A DNA stretch of 64,000 nt from positions 997,501 through 1,061,500 of the forward strand of contig NZ_CP009621.1 of assembly GCF_000973725.1 (NCBI RefSeq), written 5' to 3'. Source of the DNA: Pontibacter korlensis (GTDB lineage: Bacteria > Bacteroidota > Bacteroidia > Cytophagales > Hymenobacteraceae). Positions within the stretch are counted from its first letter, which is position 1; every line of letters begins with the position of its first letter. Position numbers and translations under genes: made by a program. The notes beneath the pieces are model-generated. The model was not told the origin of the DNA and ran no database searches. It saw only the letters and a program-made list of their open reading frames with translations. Shown in pieces: positions 9,129 to 17,652 of this stretch.

Positions 9129-9203
9129 GGTGGAAGATGGGGCTCGAACCCACGACCCCCAGAATCACAATCTGGTGCTCTAACCGACTGAGCTACAACC
9201 ACC
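9129..9203 (-). tRNA. tRNA-His (GUG)
   Basis: A complete cloverleaf on the minus strand: acceptor GTGGTTG, D arm GCTC...GAGC, anticodon stem CCAGA/TCTGG with loop TTGTGAT (anticodon GTG), T arm GTGGG-TTCGAGC-CCCAT. The extra G at position -1 opposite C73 is the histidine identity element. CCA is not encoded. The acceptor stem is odd: pairs 5-68 and 6-67 are both U with U. Promoter at 9222-9251, terminator directly downstream. Confidence 0.93.
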
Positions 9204-9221
9204 GTGTCTCTTTTGAGTGTG

Positions 9222-9251
9222 CAAATATACACATGAAATCAGACAACGCAA
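9222..9251 (-). promoter_or_regulatory. Promoter of tRNA-His
   Basis: Minus strand: TTG (9249-9251), 19 bases, TATATTTG (9222-9229). The -7 box ends 19 bases before the mature tRNA 5' end, leaving a short leader for RNase P. Confidence 0.7.
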
Positions 9252-9535
9252 TACCTCACGCGCATTTTTGCACAAAAAATTTCATTTACCTGCCGTTTTA
9301 TATTTACGCAAACAAGTATAAATGTATGCCATTTCAGCTAGTAAAAAAGGCACCGACACAACTAACTACTTGTACATCTGCATTATACCGACTTCTAACC
9401 AGGTAAAGAGAAACAGATTCCATAGCCCAAGAAAGAATATAAGCGGTAAAGCTCTGCTGTTGCTATAAGCTTTTTTCTTATAGATTTTCCAAAAGTTGGG
9501 TTTTCTCTCCACACCTGATTAGGTTTAAAAGCACA

Positions 9536-9904
9536 TTACTTAATGAGCTTACTGCCGCACCAAGGACAGTAGTTAATTACCACCATTGTGGCGCTGCCGT
9601 TGTATACCGGTATACCATAAAGTCCTTCGTCCCATTTGTTGATGATTACGTCAGGGTCATCATACTTTACCTCTCCATCCTCATCCAGGCTCTCGTGCAC
9701 TTTGTCAGCCATCATCATACAGCAGTAGCCTTCGTAGTCGAAACCACTAGCCTTCAGCTTTTCAGCGGTGGCCCAGTTGTAGCACTCCTCGTTCTCGTGA
9801 ATGGCATCTATATAGGCTTCATACTCCTCTGAGGCTGTTACCTCCTCCGGCAGTTCTTTCCCGAAGAATCGGGCATGCAGTTCTTTAAATTGCTCTAGCT
9901 CCAT
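9536..9904 (-). CDS. DUF6980-like protein with C-terminal CPWCG motif
   Basis: A 122-residue acidic, soluble protein. It resembles the DUF6980 family: a YCCMMM segment near residue 80, a YGIPVYNG segment near 98-105, and a C-terminal NYCPWCG (about 111-117). The paired cysteines (CC and CxxC) look like a zinc or metal site, by inference. It begins 3 bases after the pyrC stop, so it is translationally close-coupled to pyrC. No function is known; a link to pyrimidine synthesis is only suggested by the operon. Confidence 0.75.
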   Translation of the reverse strand: MELEQFKELHARFFGKELPEEVTASEEYEAYIDAIHENEECYNWATAEKLKASGFDYEGYCCMMMADKVHESLDEDGEVKYDDPDVIINKWDEGLYGIPVYNGSATMVVINYCPWCGSKLIK

Positions 9905-9907
9905 ACC

Positions 9908-11242
9908 TTACCTGTCGAACAACAGTCGCTCTCCTTTCTTGCTCTCATCAAAAGCGCCATTAGCAAAGGCTATATGGCCCGAAACCAAGGTATGGGTAAC
10001 ACTGCTACTAAACGTATGGCCCTCGAAAGGAGACCAACCACACTTGTAATAGGTATTTTCCTTAGTAGCAGTATACGGTTTGTTCAGGTCTACCAGCACC
10101 AGGTCGGCCCAGTATCCTTCTCTAATGTAGCCACGCTCACGCACATTAAAAAGTATGGCTGGCGCATGGCTCATCTTCTCCACTACCTTCTCTAGCGTCA
10201 GCTTGCCTTGCTTTACAAACTCCAGCATCATCTGCAGTGAGTGCTGTACCAGTGGCACGCCAGATGGTGCTTGCTTATACTTGCCCTGCTTCTCATCCCA
10301 TAGGTGTGGGGCATGGTCGGTGGCAATTACGTCCAGCTTATCCTCCAGCAGTCCTTTTAACAAGCCCTGCTTGTGGCGTGCCTCTTTTATAGCCGGGTTA
10401 CACTTTATCTGCGTACCAAACTCATCATAATCCTCCTTATCGAACCACAGGTGGTGCACACATACCTCAGCAGTAATTTTTTTCTCTTCCAGCGGAATGT
10501 CGTTGCGGAATAGCTTCAGCTCTTCTTCGGTGGAGATATGCAGAATATGTAGGCGCGTACCGTGCTTCTCGGCAAGCTTAACCGCCATAAAAGAGGATTT
10601 GAAACAAGCAGCTTCGTTGCGGATCTCCGGGTGGCACTTTATAGGAATGTCTTCGCCATACTTCCCCTCATAAATGGCCATGTTGTCGCGGATAGTCTGC
10701 TCATCCTCGCAATGCACGGCAATAGGCAGCTTGGCTTTGGAGAAAATCTGCTCCAGTGTCTGCTCGTTATCTACCAGCATATTGCCTGTAGAGGAACCCA
10801 TGAAAATCTTGATACCGCAAACGGTGTTGGGGTTAGTGAGCAGCACCTCGGCCAGGTTATCGTTGGTGGCTCCCATGTAGAAAGAGTAGTTCGCCAGCGA
10901 GGTTTTGGCGGCAATGTTATACTTATCCTCCAGCAGCTCCTGCGTGGTAGCGTTAGGCACCGTGTTTGGCATCTCCATAAAAGAGGTGGTACCGCCTGCC
11001 ACAGCCGCTCTGGCCTCAGTTTCGATATTGGCCTTGTGCGTTAGCCCTGGCTCACGAAAGTGCACCTGGTCGTCTATCACGCCGGGCAGCAAGTGTAAGC
11101 CGGTGGCATCTATGGTTTCGTCAGCCTCGGCGGTTATACTTTGGCCAATCTGCGCGATGCGTCCGTTCTGCACCAGCACATCGGCGGTGAATATACTTCC
11201 TTCGTTTACGAGTTGGGCATTTTTTATGAGGATGGATTTCAT
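9908..11242 (-). CDS. pyrC: Dihydroorotase
   Basis: A 444-residue amidohydrolase that closes N-carbamoyl-aspartate to dihydroorotate, third step of de novo pyrimidine synthesis. Zinc-binding DDQVHFREPG lies at about 57-66, further metal ligands at HCED (about 176-179) and HILHIST, and the late aspartate in ATDHAPH (about 308-314). The sequence is of the long class I type usual in Bacteroidetes. A -7-like TAAATTTG box sits on the minus strand at 11266-11273, 24 bases upstream of the start. The upp salvage gene lies about 3.6 kb away, in a separate unit. Confidence 0.95.
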   Translation of the reverse strand: MKSILIKNAQLVNEGSIFTADVLVQNGRIAQIGQSITAEADETIDATGLHLLPGVIDDQVHFREPGLTHKANIETEARAAVAGGTTSFMEMPNTVPNATTQELLEDKYNIAAKTSLANYSFYMGATNDNLAEVLLTNPNTVCGIKIFMGSSTGNMLVDNEQTLEQIFSKAKLPIAVHCEDEQTIRDNMAIYEGKYGEDIPIKCHPEIRNEAACFKSSFMAVKLAEKHGTRLHILHISTEEELKLFRNDIPLEEKKITAEVCVHHLWFDKEDYDEFGTQIKCNPAIKEARHKQGLLKGLLEDKLDVIATDHAPHLWDEKQGKYKQAPSGVPLVQHSLQMMLEFVKQGKLTLEKVVEKMSHAPAILFNVRERGYIREGYWADLVLVDLNKPYTATKENTYYKCGWSPFEGHTFSSSVTHTLVSGHIAFANGAFDESKKGERLLFDR

Positions 11243-11265
11243 GCTTGCTTAAGATATGTGCTGAA

Positions 11266-11273
11266 CAAATTTA
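11266..11273 (-). promoter_or_regulatory. Possible -7 box of pyrC
   Basis: TAAATTTG on the minus strand matches TAnnTTTG, but no TTG sits at the expected -33 distance, so it is a half-supported promoter. Confidence 0.35.
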
Positions 11274-11346
11274 GCACACAATATCTAAGTTTCCTGCAGA
11301 AATCCCATTCGTTTACTACTACATCGCTGGCGAGCTGCTCATTTAC

Positions 11347-12573
11347 CTATTCAGGCTTCATCAGCTTACCAATAAATAGAATAGCATTAGATGACTTCTC
11401 ACGGATCATGAACACAAAAGGCCTGTTAATGCGGATGGAAGGCGGCAGCGATGTTTCTATGATGCCTACAGAGGTGACGGCTGCTGCTTCTGTACCTTCT
11501 TCGTTCACCTCTACAAATGTTTTGTGACTTACCTCTGATATAGCCAAGTTGCTCCTTCCTTCCACCATACGGCTTAGGTCAGCCTCACCTGTGAAGGCGA
11601 TGCTCATTCCCATCTGCTCCAGCAAATCGTTGAGTTCTTTCTCATACTCCAGCTTAAACTTTGGCATATGCAGCTCCAGCTTTGTGCTGTCTGCAGCCAT
11701 TAGCCATGTAGTCAGGTTAGCCTTGCTCAGCTCCTGCACCATATCCTGTACAGTCTGCTCCTCTTTAGGCACAACCAGCGTCATGCTATACTGTTGGTTA
11801 CCGTAAGGCAGGTCAAGCACTTCTTTCGTCTGGTCCTGGTAGTAAAGGTACTTGCCTTCTCTCATCGTCATAAAGTCGTGCGTAAGGGTGCTGCCATCTT
11901 CGAGGAAAAACTGTCCAGGCTGTGTTAGCTTTTTATCGAAAGGGTAAGTCCAGGTTCCTTTAAAGTAAATAGCGTTGATCAGGAACAGCACATGGCGAGG
12001 TGTTACTTCCTTTACAATGTTTTCAATCTTTCCATCGGTTTTGTCCTTCACCCAATTGTTAATCTGATCTTTGGCAGCAGGCGAAGAGAAATCCAATCCC
12101 TGCACTGTGGCGTCGAAGTACGTTTGATTAGCGTTTAGGAAAGGAGCCTGCAGTTGCAGATCATTCCTATACCACAGGGAATTGGCAGAAGTAAAAATCA
12201 CTTTCCTGTCGATACCTTTCAGCAGCTCTGCAAGACTCTTGAACGACCTGTTGATTTCCTCATCCGAAGCCGGCTCGAAACCCAGTGTCTGTCGCATAGC
12301 TTCTTTGGTAGCTCCATCAGCTCCGTTGTAGGTCATGGTTAAGGCCATGCTGATGCTAAGCGGAGAGACAAACATGTTCTCTGCTCCTTCGTCCTCGCTA
12401 AGCAGCGCGAAGGAACGAAAAGCAAAATCGTTAGAACTGGAAACTATTTTTTGCTCCTGCACTGTCAGCTCGCGCACATTCGGGGAGTTTTCAGCCACCT
12501 CGTCGTGTTGGCAAGCTGAAAGCAACACGCTTGCCGCTGTGGCTATACTTAAGATGAGTGGGTTCCTGTTCAT
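11347..12573 (-). CDS. Lipoprotein serpin (serine protease inhibitor)
   Basis: A 408-residue serpin anchored as a lipoprotein: the signal MNRNPLILSIATAASV ends in lipobox LLSAC with C21. The full serpin core is present. The reactive-centre hinge EEGTEAAAVT (about 358-367) has the small-residue pattern of inhibitory members, and the scissile bond should lie in the following IIETSLPP region. The C-terminal RPFVFMIRE and ILFIGKL strands are intact. The start was moved to the second Met because the 21 upstream codons do not form part of a signal peptide. It probably guards the envelope against host or self proteases, by family inference. Confidence 0.9.
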   Translation of the reverse strand: MNRNPLILSIATAASVLLSACQHDEVAENSPNVRELTVQEQKIVSSSNDFAFRSFALLSEDEGAENMFVSPLSISMALTMTYNGADGATKEAMRQTLGFEPASDEEINRSFKSLAELLKGIDRKVIFTSANSLWYRNDLQLQAPFLNANQTYFDATVQGLDFSSPAAKDQINNWVKDKTDGKIENIVKEVTPRHVLFLINAIYFKGTWTYPFDKKLTQPGQFFLEDGSTLTHDFMTMREGKYLYYQDQTKEVLDLPYGNQQYSMTLVVPKEEQTVQDMVQELSKANLTTWLMAADSTKLELHMPKFKLEYEKELNDLLEQMGMSIAFTGEADLSRMVEGRSNLAISEVSHKTFVEVNEEGTEAAAVTSVGIIETSLPPSIRINRPFVFMIREKSSNAILFIGKLMKPE

Positions 12574-12727
12574 GGTTAGTATGCGTAGCAATTGGCCTTC
12601 AATTATCTGACCCTGGACTTGCTTTAAGGGTTGCAAAGGAGCTAACTAAAATTCCAAACACAGTGGTGATAGTCAGTGCTTGTAGTTGCCAGTCTTATCA
12701 TTTTAGCTCCCTCCCACAAAAATCCCG

Positions 12728-12735
12728 TACCTTTG
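12728..12735 (+). promoter_or_regulatory. Possible -7 box of the DEAD-box helicase gene
   Basis: TACCTTTG matches TAnnTTTG and lies 28 bases upstream of the helicase ATG. No clear TTG at the -33 position; T-rich sequence at 12701-12704 may substitute. Confidence 0.4.
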
Positions 12736-12763
12736 TACATTAACACTAAGTACAAATACTACC

Positions 12764-14125
12764 ATGGCCGAAGAAGCGGAGAAAGAAATAACCACGTTCG
12801 AAGATTTTAAGCTGAACAAACAGCTGCTGAACGCCATTGCCGATGCTGGCTACGAAAAGCCTACACCAATACAGCTACAAGCTATCCCGTTGATTATGGC
12901 GGGACACGATATATTAGGGATCGCCCAGACAGGAACCGGCAAAACAGCTGCTTTCCTACTGCCACTGCTCATGAAGGTAAAGTATGCACAGGGCCAGCAT
13001 CCTCGTGCCATTATTATTGCGCCTACCCGTGAGTTGGTGATGCAGATTGAAGAAAATATCACGCTGCTGGCCAAGTACACTGACCTCCGCCATACTGCCA
13101 TCTACGGAGGCTTAGGCCCCAAAACGCAAATCGAGATTATCAATAAAGGTATTGATATACTAGTGGCTACACCTAAGCGCCTGATGGAACTATACCTGAA
13201 AGGAGAGCTTGTGCTGAAAGACCTGAAAACACTGATTCTGGATGAGGCTGACAAGATGATGGACATGGGTTTTATGCCCCAGATCCGCCAGCTTCTAGAA
13301 GTGATACCGCGCAAGCGACAGAACCTGCTCTTCTCGGCTACCATGCCTGATAAGGTGGTGCAGTTGTCGGAAGAGTTCCTGGAGTTCCCTACACGTGTGG
13401 AGATTACGCCACAGGCCACACCGGTGGAAACAGTTAGCCAAATGTTATACCGTGTACCGAACCTGCGCACTAAAATAGAGCTACTGGAGCACCTGATTCA
13501 GGATATAGAGACATTTAAACGCGTGATTATCTTTACACGCAGCAAAAAGAACGCGGAGAGTGTCTCTAAGTTTTTGGAGCACCGCAATTATGGCGATGTG
13601 CGAGCCATACATGGTAACAAGGGTCAGAATACACGCATCAATTCTATGGAAGCCTTCAAAGGCGGGGAAGTGCGCTTCTTAGTAGCTACCGATGTAGCGG
13701 CCCGTGGCATAGACGTAACTATGGTAAGCCATGTGATCAACTTCGACGTGCCGCTTATATACGAAGACTATGTGCACCGTATTGGCCGGACAGGTCGCGC
13801 CGAAAACGAGGGAGCAGCCATTACGTTTGCTACTGAAGCTGAAATGTACCACGTGCGCAAGATCGAGAAGATCATCAGAATGCAGATACCGGAAGAGCCG
13901 ATGCCTGCCGAGGTAAAGCTGTTTGAAACGCCTTTTGAAGAACAGCAGGAAATGGCCATGGAAATAGACCGCCAGAAACGCCGCGAGAACCCTGATTTTA
14001 AAGGAGCCTTCCATGAGAAGAAAGGCAAGCACAAATCTAACTTTGCAAAGGGCAAGAAGAGCAAAGGCGATCCGAAAAACTCGTTCTGGCAGAAGACCAA
14101 GAAAAAAGGCAGCCGGAGGAAATAA
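12764..14125 (+). CDS. DEAD-box ATP-dependent RNA helicase (RhlE-like)
   Basis: A 453-residue cytoplasmic RNA helicase with all core motifs: Q motif at TPIQLQ, Walker A AQTGTGKT (54-61), PTREL, DEAD (160-163), SAT, and HRIGRTGR near the end of the second RecA domain. A basic tail of about 60 residues (KGKHKSNFAKGKKSKG, ending GSRRK) probably adds RNA affinity. Bacterial members remodel structured RNA in ribosome assembly and mRNA decay, often in the cold. It is transcribed alone and ends at a strong terminator. Confidence 0.94.
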   Translation: MAEEAEKEITTFEDFKLNKQLLNAIADAGYEKPTPIQLQAIPLIMAGHDILGIAQTGTGKTAAFLLPLLMKVKYAQGQHPRAIIIAPTRELVMQIEENITLLAKYTDLRHTAIYGGLGPKTQIEIINKGIDILVATPKRLMELYLKGELVLKDLKTLILDEADKMMDMGFMPQIRQLLEVIPRKRQNLLFSATMPDKVVQLSEEFLEFPTRVEITPQATPVETVSQMLYRVPNLRTKIELLEHLIQDIETFKRVIIFTRSKKNAESVSKFLEHRNYGDVRAIHGNKGQNTRINSMEAFKGGEVRFLVATDVAARGIDVTMVSHVINFDVPLIYEDYVHRIGRTGRAENEGAAITFATEAEMYHVRKIEKIIRMQIPEEPMPAEVKLFETPFEEQQEMAMEIDRQKRRENPDFKGAFHEKKGKHKSNFAKGKKSKGDPKNSFWQKTKKKGSRRK

Positions 14126-14128
14126 CCA

Positions 14129-14165
14129 AAGCGGCCCGAAGTATTCAGAAGACTTCGGGCCGCTT
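14129..14165 (+). terminator. Terminator of the DEAD-box gene
   Basis: A 14-bp perfect stem (14129-14142 with 14152-14165) with a 9-base loop followed by CTTTTT. It lies 4 bases past the stop and could also serve the convergent membrane-protein gene. Confidence 0.9.
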
Positions 14166-14189
14166 CTTTTTATATTTGTTCATCTTTGA

Positions 14190-14681
14190 TTAAAACCACT
14201 GCCCGGCCAGGTCACCAAACTCAAACACCATCAGGTTTAAAATAGCGCTCCACACTATGGCGCTCCAAAGCATATGAATAAAGATCTGTTTACGGGAGGC
14301 GCCAAAAACCGCGACCACTACGGTACCCAGTATGGGTGAGAAGATGACGGGAGTTAAAAAGGCCACTCCTATCACGCCATAGCTTCTCCAGACCTTAACA
14401 ATGCGCCGGCTCCTCTTACTGAACACCGGCTTCCTTTGTGCCCGCTGTCGCGCAGACCACCATTTCGAAAACGCCTGCCCCACCACCGAAAAAATAACCA
14501 CGGTAGTCATCATACCTGCGGCCGTAAGAAGCACCGACTCCATGTATGATAAGCCTGCTGCCACCCCTGCCAAGGGGCCTCCGATAAACTTCACCATACT
14601 CACCAGGTAAACTGTGAGGTACTTTAAGACTTCTACTGACACAGGTTCTAAATAAAGGTATAGTACAAGACGCTTGGCCAA
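14190..14681 (-). CDS. Small polytopic membrane protein
   Basis: A 163-residue protein with about three to four hydrophobic segments: one near 17-45, one near 48-68 (ESVLLTAAGMMTTVVIFSVV), one near 100-128 (GVIGVAFLTPVIFSPILG) and one near 138-155. A basic stretch (KWWSARQRAQRKPVFSKRSRR, about 74-94) separates the halves and should face the cytoplasm. The GxxPxxxSPxxGT pattern vaguely recalls the small multidrug export / DedA-like families, but I do not claim the assignment. An internal Met at about 29 is an alternative start. Confidence 0.7.
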   Translation of the reverse strand: MAKRLVLYLYLEPVSVEVLKYLTVYLVSMVKFIGGPLAGVAAGLSYMESVLLTAAGMMTTVVIFSVVGQAFSKWWSARQRAQRKPVFSKRSRRIVKVWRSYGVIGVAFLTPVIFSPILGTVVVAVFGASRKQIFIHMLWSAIVWSAILNLMVFEFGDLAGQWF

Positions 14682-14813
14682 GGGCCAAACAGTAGCTTAT
14701 ACGTATGGGAGGTGATTTAATTGAACAAAATCACGCACAAAGTGCACTGTAATGCTATTACAATTATGCTACAAAGCTGCAACGTTAACAGGCACGCGTG
14801 TTCAAGGCTTATA

Positions 14814-15470
14814 TTAGATCTTCGGCCCAAATGCAAGGTCACCAGCATCGCCGAGGCCCGGCACAATGTAGGACTTCTCATTAAGGTGGTCATCCAATGC
14901 GCCCAGCCACACATGTGCCTCAGGCACATGCTCACGTACATAAGCCAACCCCTCCGGAGCAGCAATAGCAGCGGCAATATGTACTTGTGTTGGTTTACCA
15001 TGGCGCAGCATGCCTTGGTAAGACTTCACCAACGATCGTCCGGTAGCTAGCATGGGGTCCGCCAGAATCAGGATCTTGTCGTGCAGATTAACTGAGGCCA
15101 GGTACTCCATGTTTATCTGCAGTTGCGTATTCTCCTCTTCTACACGGTAAGCTCCTACAAATGTACTGTAGGCTTTATCAAAATAATTAAGCATACCCTG
15201 ATAGAGCGGTAAGCCAGCACGGAGAATGGTAGCCAACACCGGCTGCTCTGCCAATAACAAGGTGCTGGTTTCAGCAAGAGGTGTGGTAACAGGCACTTCC
15301 TTGTACGGCAATGTCTTCGAAATCTCGTAGGCTAGCAACTCGCCCAGCCGCTCCAGGTTGCGGCGGAAACGCAGGCTATCACGGTGCACGTGCACATCGC
15401 GCAGTTCTGCTACGTAGTGGTTAGCAAGCGAAGGAGTTTCTGTGAGGATATGTATATTTTTCTGTTCCAT
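14814..15470 (-). CDS. upp: Uracil phosphoribosyltransferase
   Basis: A 218-residue cytoplasmic enzyme that makes UMP from uracil and PRPP (pyrimidine salvage). The PRPP loop is in ILADPMLATGRS (about 133-144), the uracil-binding C-terminal GDAGDLAFG is intact (about 207-215), and ILRAGLPLYQG is characteristic. I chose the internal ATG at 15468-15470 (MEQKNIHIL), because the upstream 14 codons (MCIFKPIKQ...) exceed the family length and a possible TAATTTTG -7 box overlies that region at 15529-15536. Confidence 0.93.
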   Translation of the reverse strand: MEQKNIHILTETPSLANHYVAELRDVHVHRDSLRFRRNLERLGELLAYEISKTLPYKEVPVTTPLAETSTLLLAEQPVLATILRAGLPLYQGMLNYFDKAYSTFVGAYRVEEENTQLQINMEYLASVNLHDKILILADPMLATGRSLVKSYQGMLRHGKPTQVHIAAAIAAPEGLAYVREHVPEAHVWLGALDDHLNEKSYIVPGLGDAGDLAFGPKI

Positions 15471-15729
15471 ACAAGATATTGAAGGCTGTTTTATAGGCTT
15501 AAAGATACACATGTGCCTTAGCTTGCTCCAAAATTAGTATAACGTTTCGCTGTTAGGTGTAGGCACACCACCTTTCGGAAAGATACAGCGTAAACCGGCG
15601 AGGCTGAAGAATGTTAGGCCCTCCAAATACTTTAGGAAAGTATAATTTAGAGTTAAATACCAGCATTCTAAGCGGCAAAAACAGTACATTCGCACTTTAT
15701 TACATAGATTTCTTTTAAACGCAACATAC

Positions 15730-17391
15730 ATGAAACGCATACTTGGTGCCTTCTCCCTTCTGCTTGCTACTTTTTCTACGCAGGCGCAGGACGTATATAT
15801 GCCCTACAACCGCGACACGTACCACCTCGTGGACCGCTACCAGATAAAGCATGGCAATCAGGTACCGAACATGCACACAGCTGTGCGCCCTTATGGACGT
15901 GCAGAGGTAGCAGAGTTAGCCGAGATCAGTGCCCGCAACGCCCAGACTGCTGTTGACGAGTTCAACTCAGCTTACCTGCTTAACGACAACTGGAACTATA
16001 CTGACCAGGCACAAAACGACAGCCGTAAGCCCTTCCTCAAGCACTTCTACCGCAACACCACAGACTTATATCATGTGGATACTGAAGATTTTGTTCTGCG
16101 TGTCAATCCTGTAATACATTTTGAACTAGGGTTGGATAATGAGTCAGATGGAGTACGCTACATTAACACACGTGGTGCACAACTTGAGGGAAGTATAGAT
16201 AACCGCTTCGGCTTTTACTTCTTTGTTGGTGAGAACCAGGCACGTTTTCCGGAATATGTGACCCGCCGTATCCGCCGCGATGGTGTGGTACCGCACGAAG
16301 GCTTTTGGAAGGACTTTAAAGAGGACGCCACTGATTTTCTTACTGCACGCGGATACCTCAACTATGCCCTGAGCAAACATGTGGAGATACAACTGGGCCA
16401 CGACCGCCACTTCATTGGCGACGGTTCCCGTTCCCTGATTTATTCAGACTATGCACCACCCGCTTTCTTCCTTAAGCTCAACACTAAAGTATGGAAGCTG
16501 CACTACATGAACCTCTTTCAGGAACTCATTCCGGTATTTAATCGCAGAGATGAGCTCTACCCTAAGAAGTATATGGCGATGCACCGCCTGGGCGTCAACA
16601 TAACCGACAACTTCAATCTGGGACTGTATGAGCAAATCATCTTTGCGCGGGGCAAGGGCCGATTTGAGCTGCAGTACCTGAACCCAATTATTTTCTATAG
16701 AAGTGTAGAGCATGGCCTGGGCAGTCCAGACAATGCCTTGCTAGGTGGAGACTTCCGCTGGAACATCCTGAACCGCGTACAGCTGTATGGCCAGGTAGTG
16801 CTAGATGAGTTTGTGTTAGATGAGGCAAAGTCAGGCGAAGGCTGGTGGGGTAACAAGTTCGGTGGACAAATCGGTGCCAAGTACATCGACGCCTTCGGCA
16901 TTAACAATCTGGATCTGCAGGGCGAGATCAATGCCATCCGACCTTATACTTACCAGTACGCCGATGAATTTTCTAACTACCAGCACTATCGCCAGCCACT
17001 GGCGCACCCTATTGGGGCAAACCTGGTAGAGCTAGTGGGTATTGTGCGATATCAGCCTATCCCGCGTCTGAATCTAACTGCCAAGGCTATTGCTACCCGG
17101 TATGGCCAGGACATCGTAACCGCTACCGATACAATAAACTATGGTAACAACGTACTTCTCTCCTACCTGGATCGTGTATCCACCTACGGTAACGAGATTG
17201 GGCAAGGCATCAAAACAAACCAGGTGTACCTCGACTTGAACGCATCGTTTCAGCTACGCCACAATGTGTTCCTGGACCTGAAACAGGTTGTGCGCCGCAC
17301 CAAAGCACAAGGCGAGGCGCCTGATTATAACACATCCTTTACCTCATTTGCCTTCCGCTGGAACATTCCGCAAAGACTACACGAGTTTTGA
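15730..17391 (+). CDS. Outer-membrane beta-barrel, Wzi/RemB-like
   Basis: A 553-residue exported protein: signal peptide MKRILGAFSLLLATFSTQAQ with cleavage after AQA/Q at about 20. The rest is rich in alternating aromatic/polar strands (for example YFFVGENQARF, GHDRHFIGDGSRSL, HYMNLFQELIP) typical of outer-membrane barrels, ending in FAFRWNIPQRLHEF. In Bacteroidetes this family is annotated either as capsule assembly Wzi family or as the gliding protein RemB. It may bind surface polysaccharide or support motility; the sequence does not decide. Monocistronic with its own terminator. Confidence 0.78.
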   Translation: MKRILGAFSLLLATFSTQAQDVYMPYNRDTYHLVDRYQIKHGNQVPNMHTAVRPYGRAEVAELAEISARNAQTAVDEFNSAYLLNDNWNYTDQAQNDSRKPFLKHFYRNTTDLYHVDTEDFVLRVNPVIHFELGLDNESDGVRYINTRGAQLEGSIDNRFGFYFFVGENQARFPEYVTRRIRRDGVVPHEGFWKDFKEDATDFLTARGYLNYALSKHVEIQLGHDRHFIGDGSRSLIYSDYAPPAFFLKLNTKVWKLHYMNLFQELIPVFNRRDELYPKKYMAMHRLGVNITDNFNLGLYEQIIFARGKGRFELQYLNPIIFYRSVEHGLGSPDNALLGGDFRWNILNRVQLYGQVVLDEFVLDEAKSGEGWWGNKFGGQIGAKYIDAFGINNLDLQGEINAIRPYTYQYADEFSNYQHYRQPLAHPIGANLVELVGIVRYQPIPRLNLTAKAIATRYGQDIVTATDTINYGNNVLLSYLDRVSTYGNEIGQGIKTNQVYLDLNASFQLRHNVFLDLKQVVRRTKAQGEAPDYNTSFTSFAFRWNIPQRLHEF

Positions 17392-17393
17392 TA

Positions 17394-17425
17394 GAAAGTC
17401 TCTCCCATAAACAGGAGAGGCTTTC
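17394..17425 (+). terminator. Terminator of the Wzi/RemB-like gene
   Basis: A 12-bp stem (17394-17405 with 17414-17425, one T-G wobble) with an 8-base loop, 3 bases past the stop. Confidence 0.75.
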
Positions 17426-17509
17426 TTGTTGAATTTCAGAAACAAGTTTAGTCAAATACCAGCTTTGGTAAAACTTTTCCCTAGCATTTACCACTCCATT
17501 CTATTTAAG

Positions 17510-17517
17510 TATCTTTG
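17510..17517 (+). promoter_or_regulatory. Possible -7 box of the ABC exporter gene
   Basis: TATCTTTG matches TAnnTTTG. It lies 136 bases before the chosen start, which would give a long leader. A TTTA at about 17487-17490 is a weak -33 candidate. Confidence 0.35.
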
Positions 17518-17652
17518 CGGCAGCTTAAAAGGCTGGTGCCTTAACGGCCATAGTACAAACATTTTAAATATAGATTTGTGGTTGCTGCAAGGTAGCCATA
17601 CTTGCTGTTTGCAGCCTGCCATAGGCTTGTGGCTAGCAGCGCCAGATATACC

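Noticed and set aside
10562..11044. 160-codon frame opposite pyrC
   Set aside because: A shadow of the dihydroorotase gene on the other strand; its residues show no domain and it has no start context.
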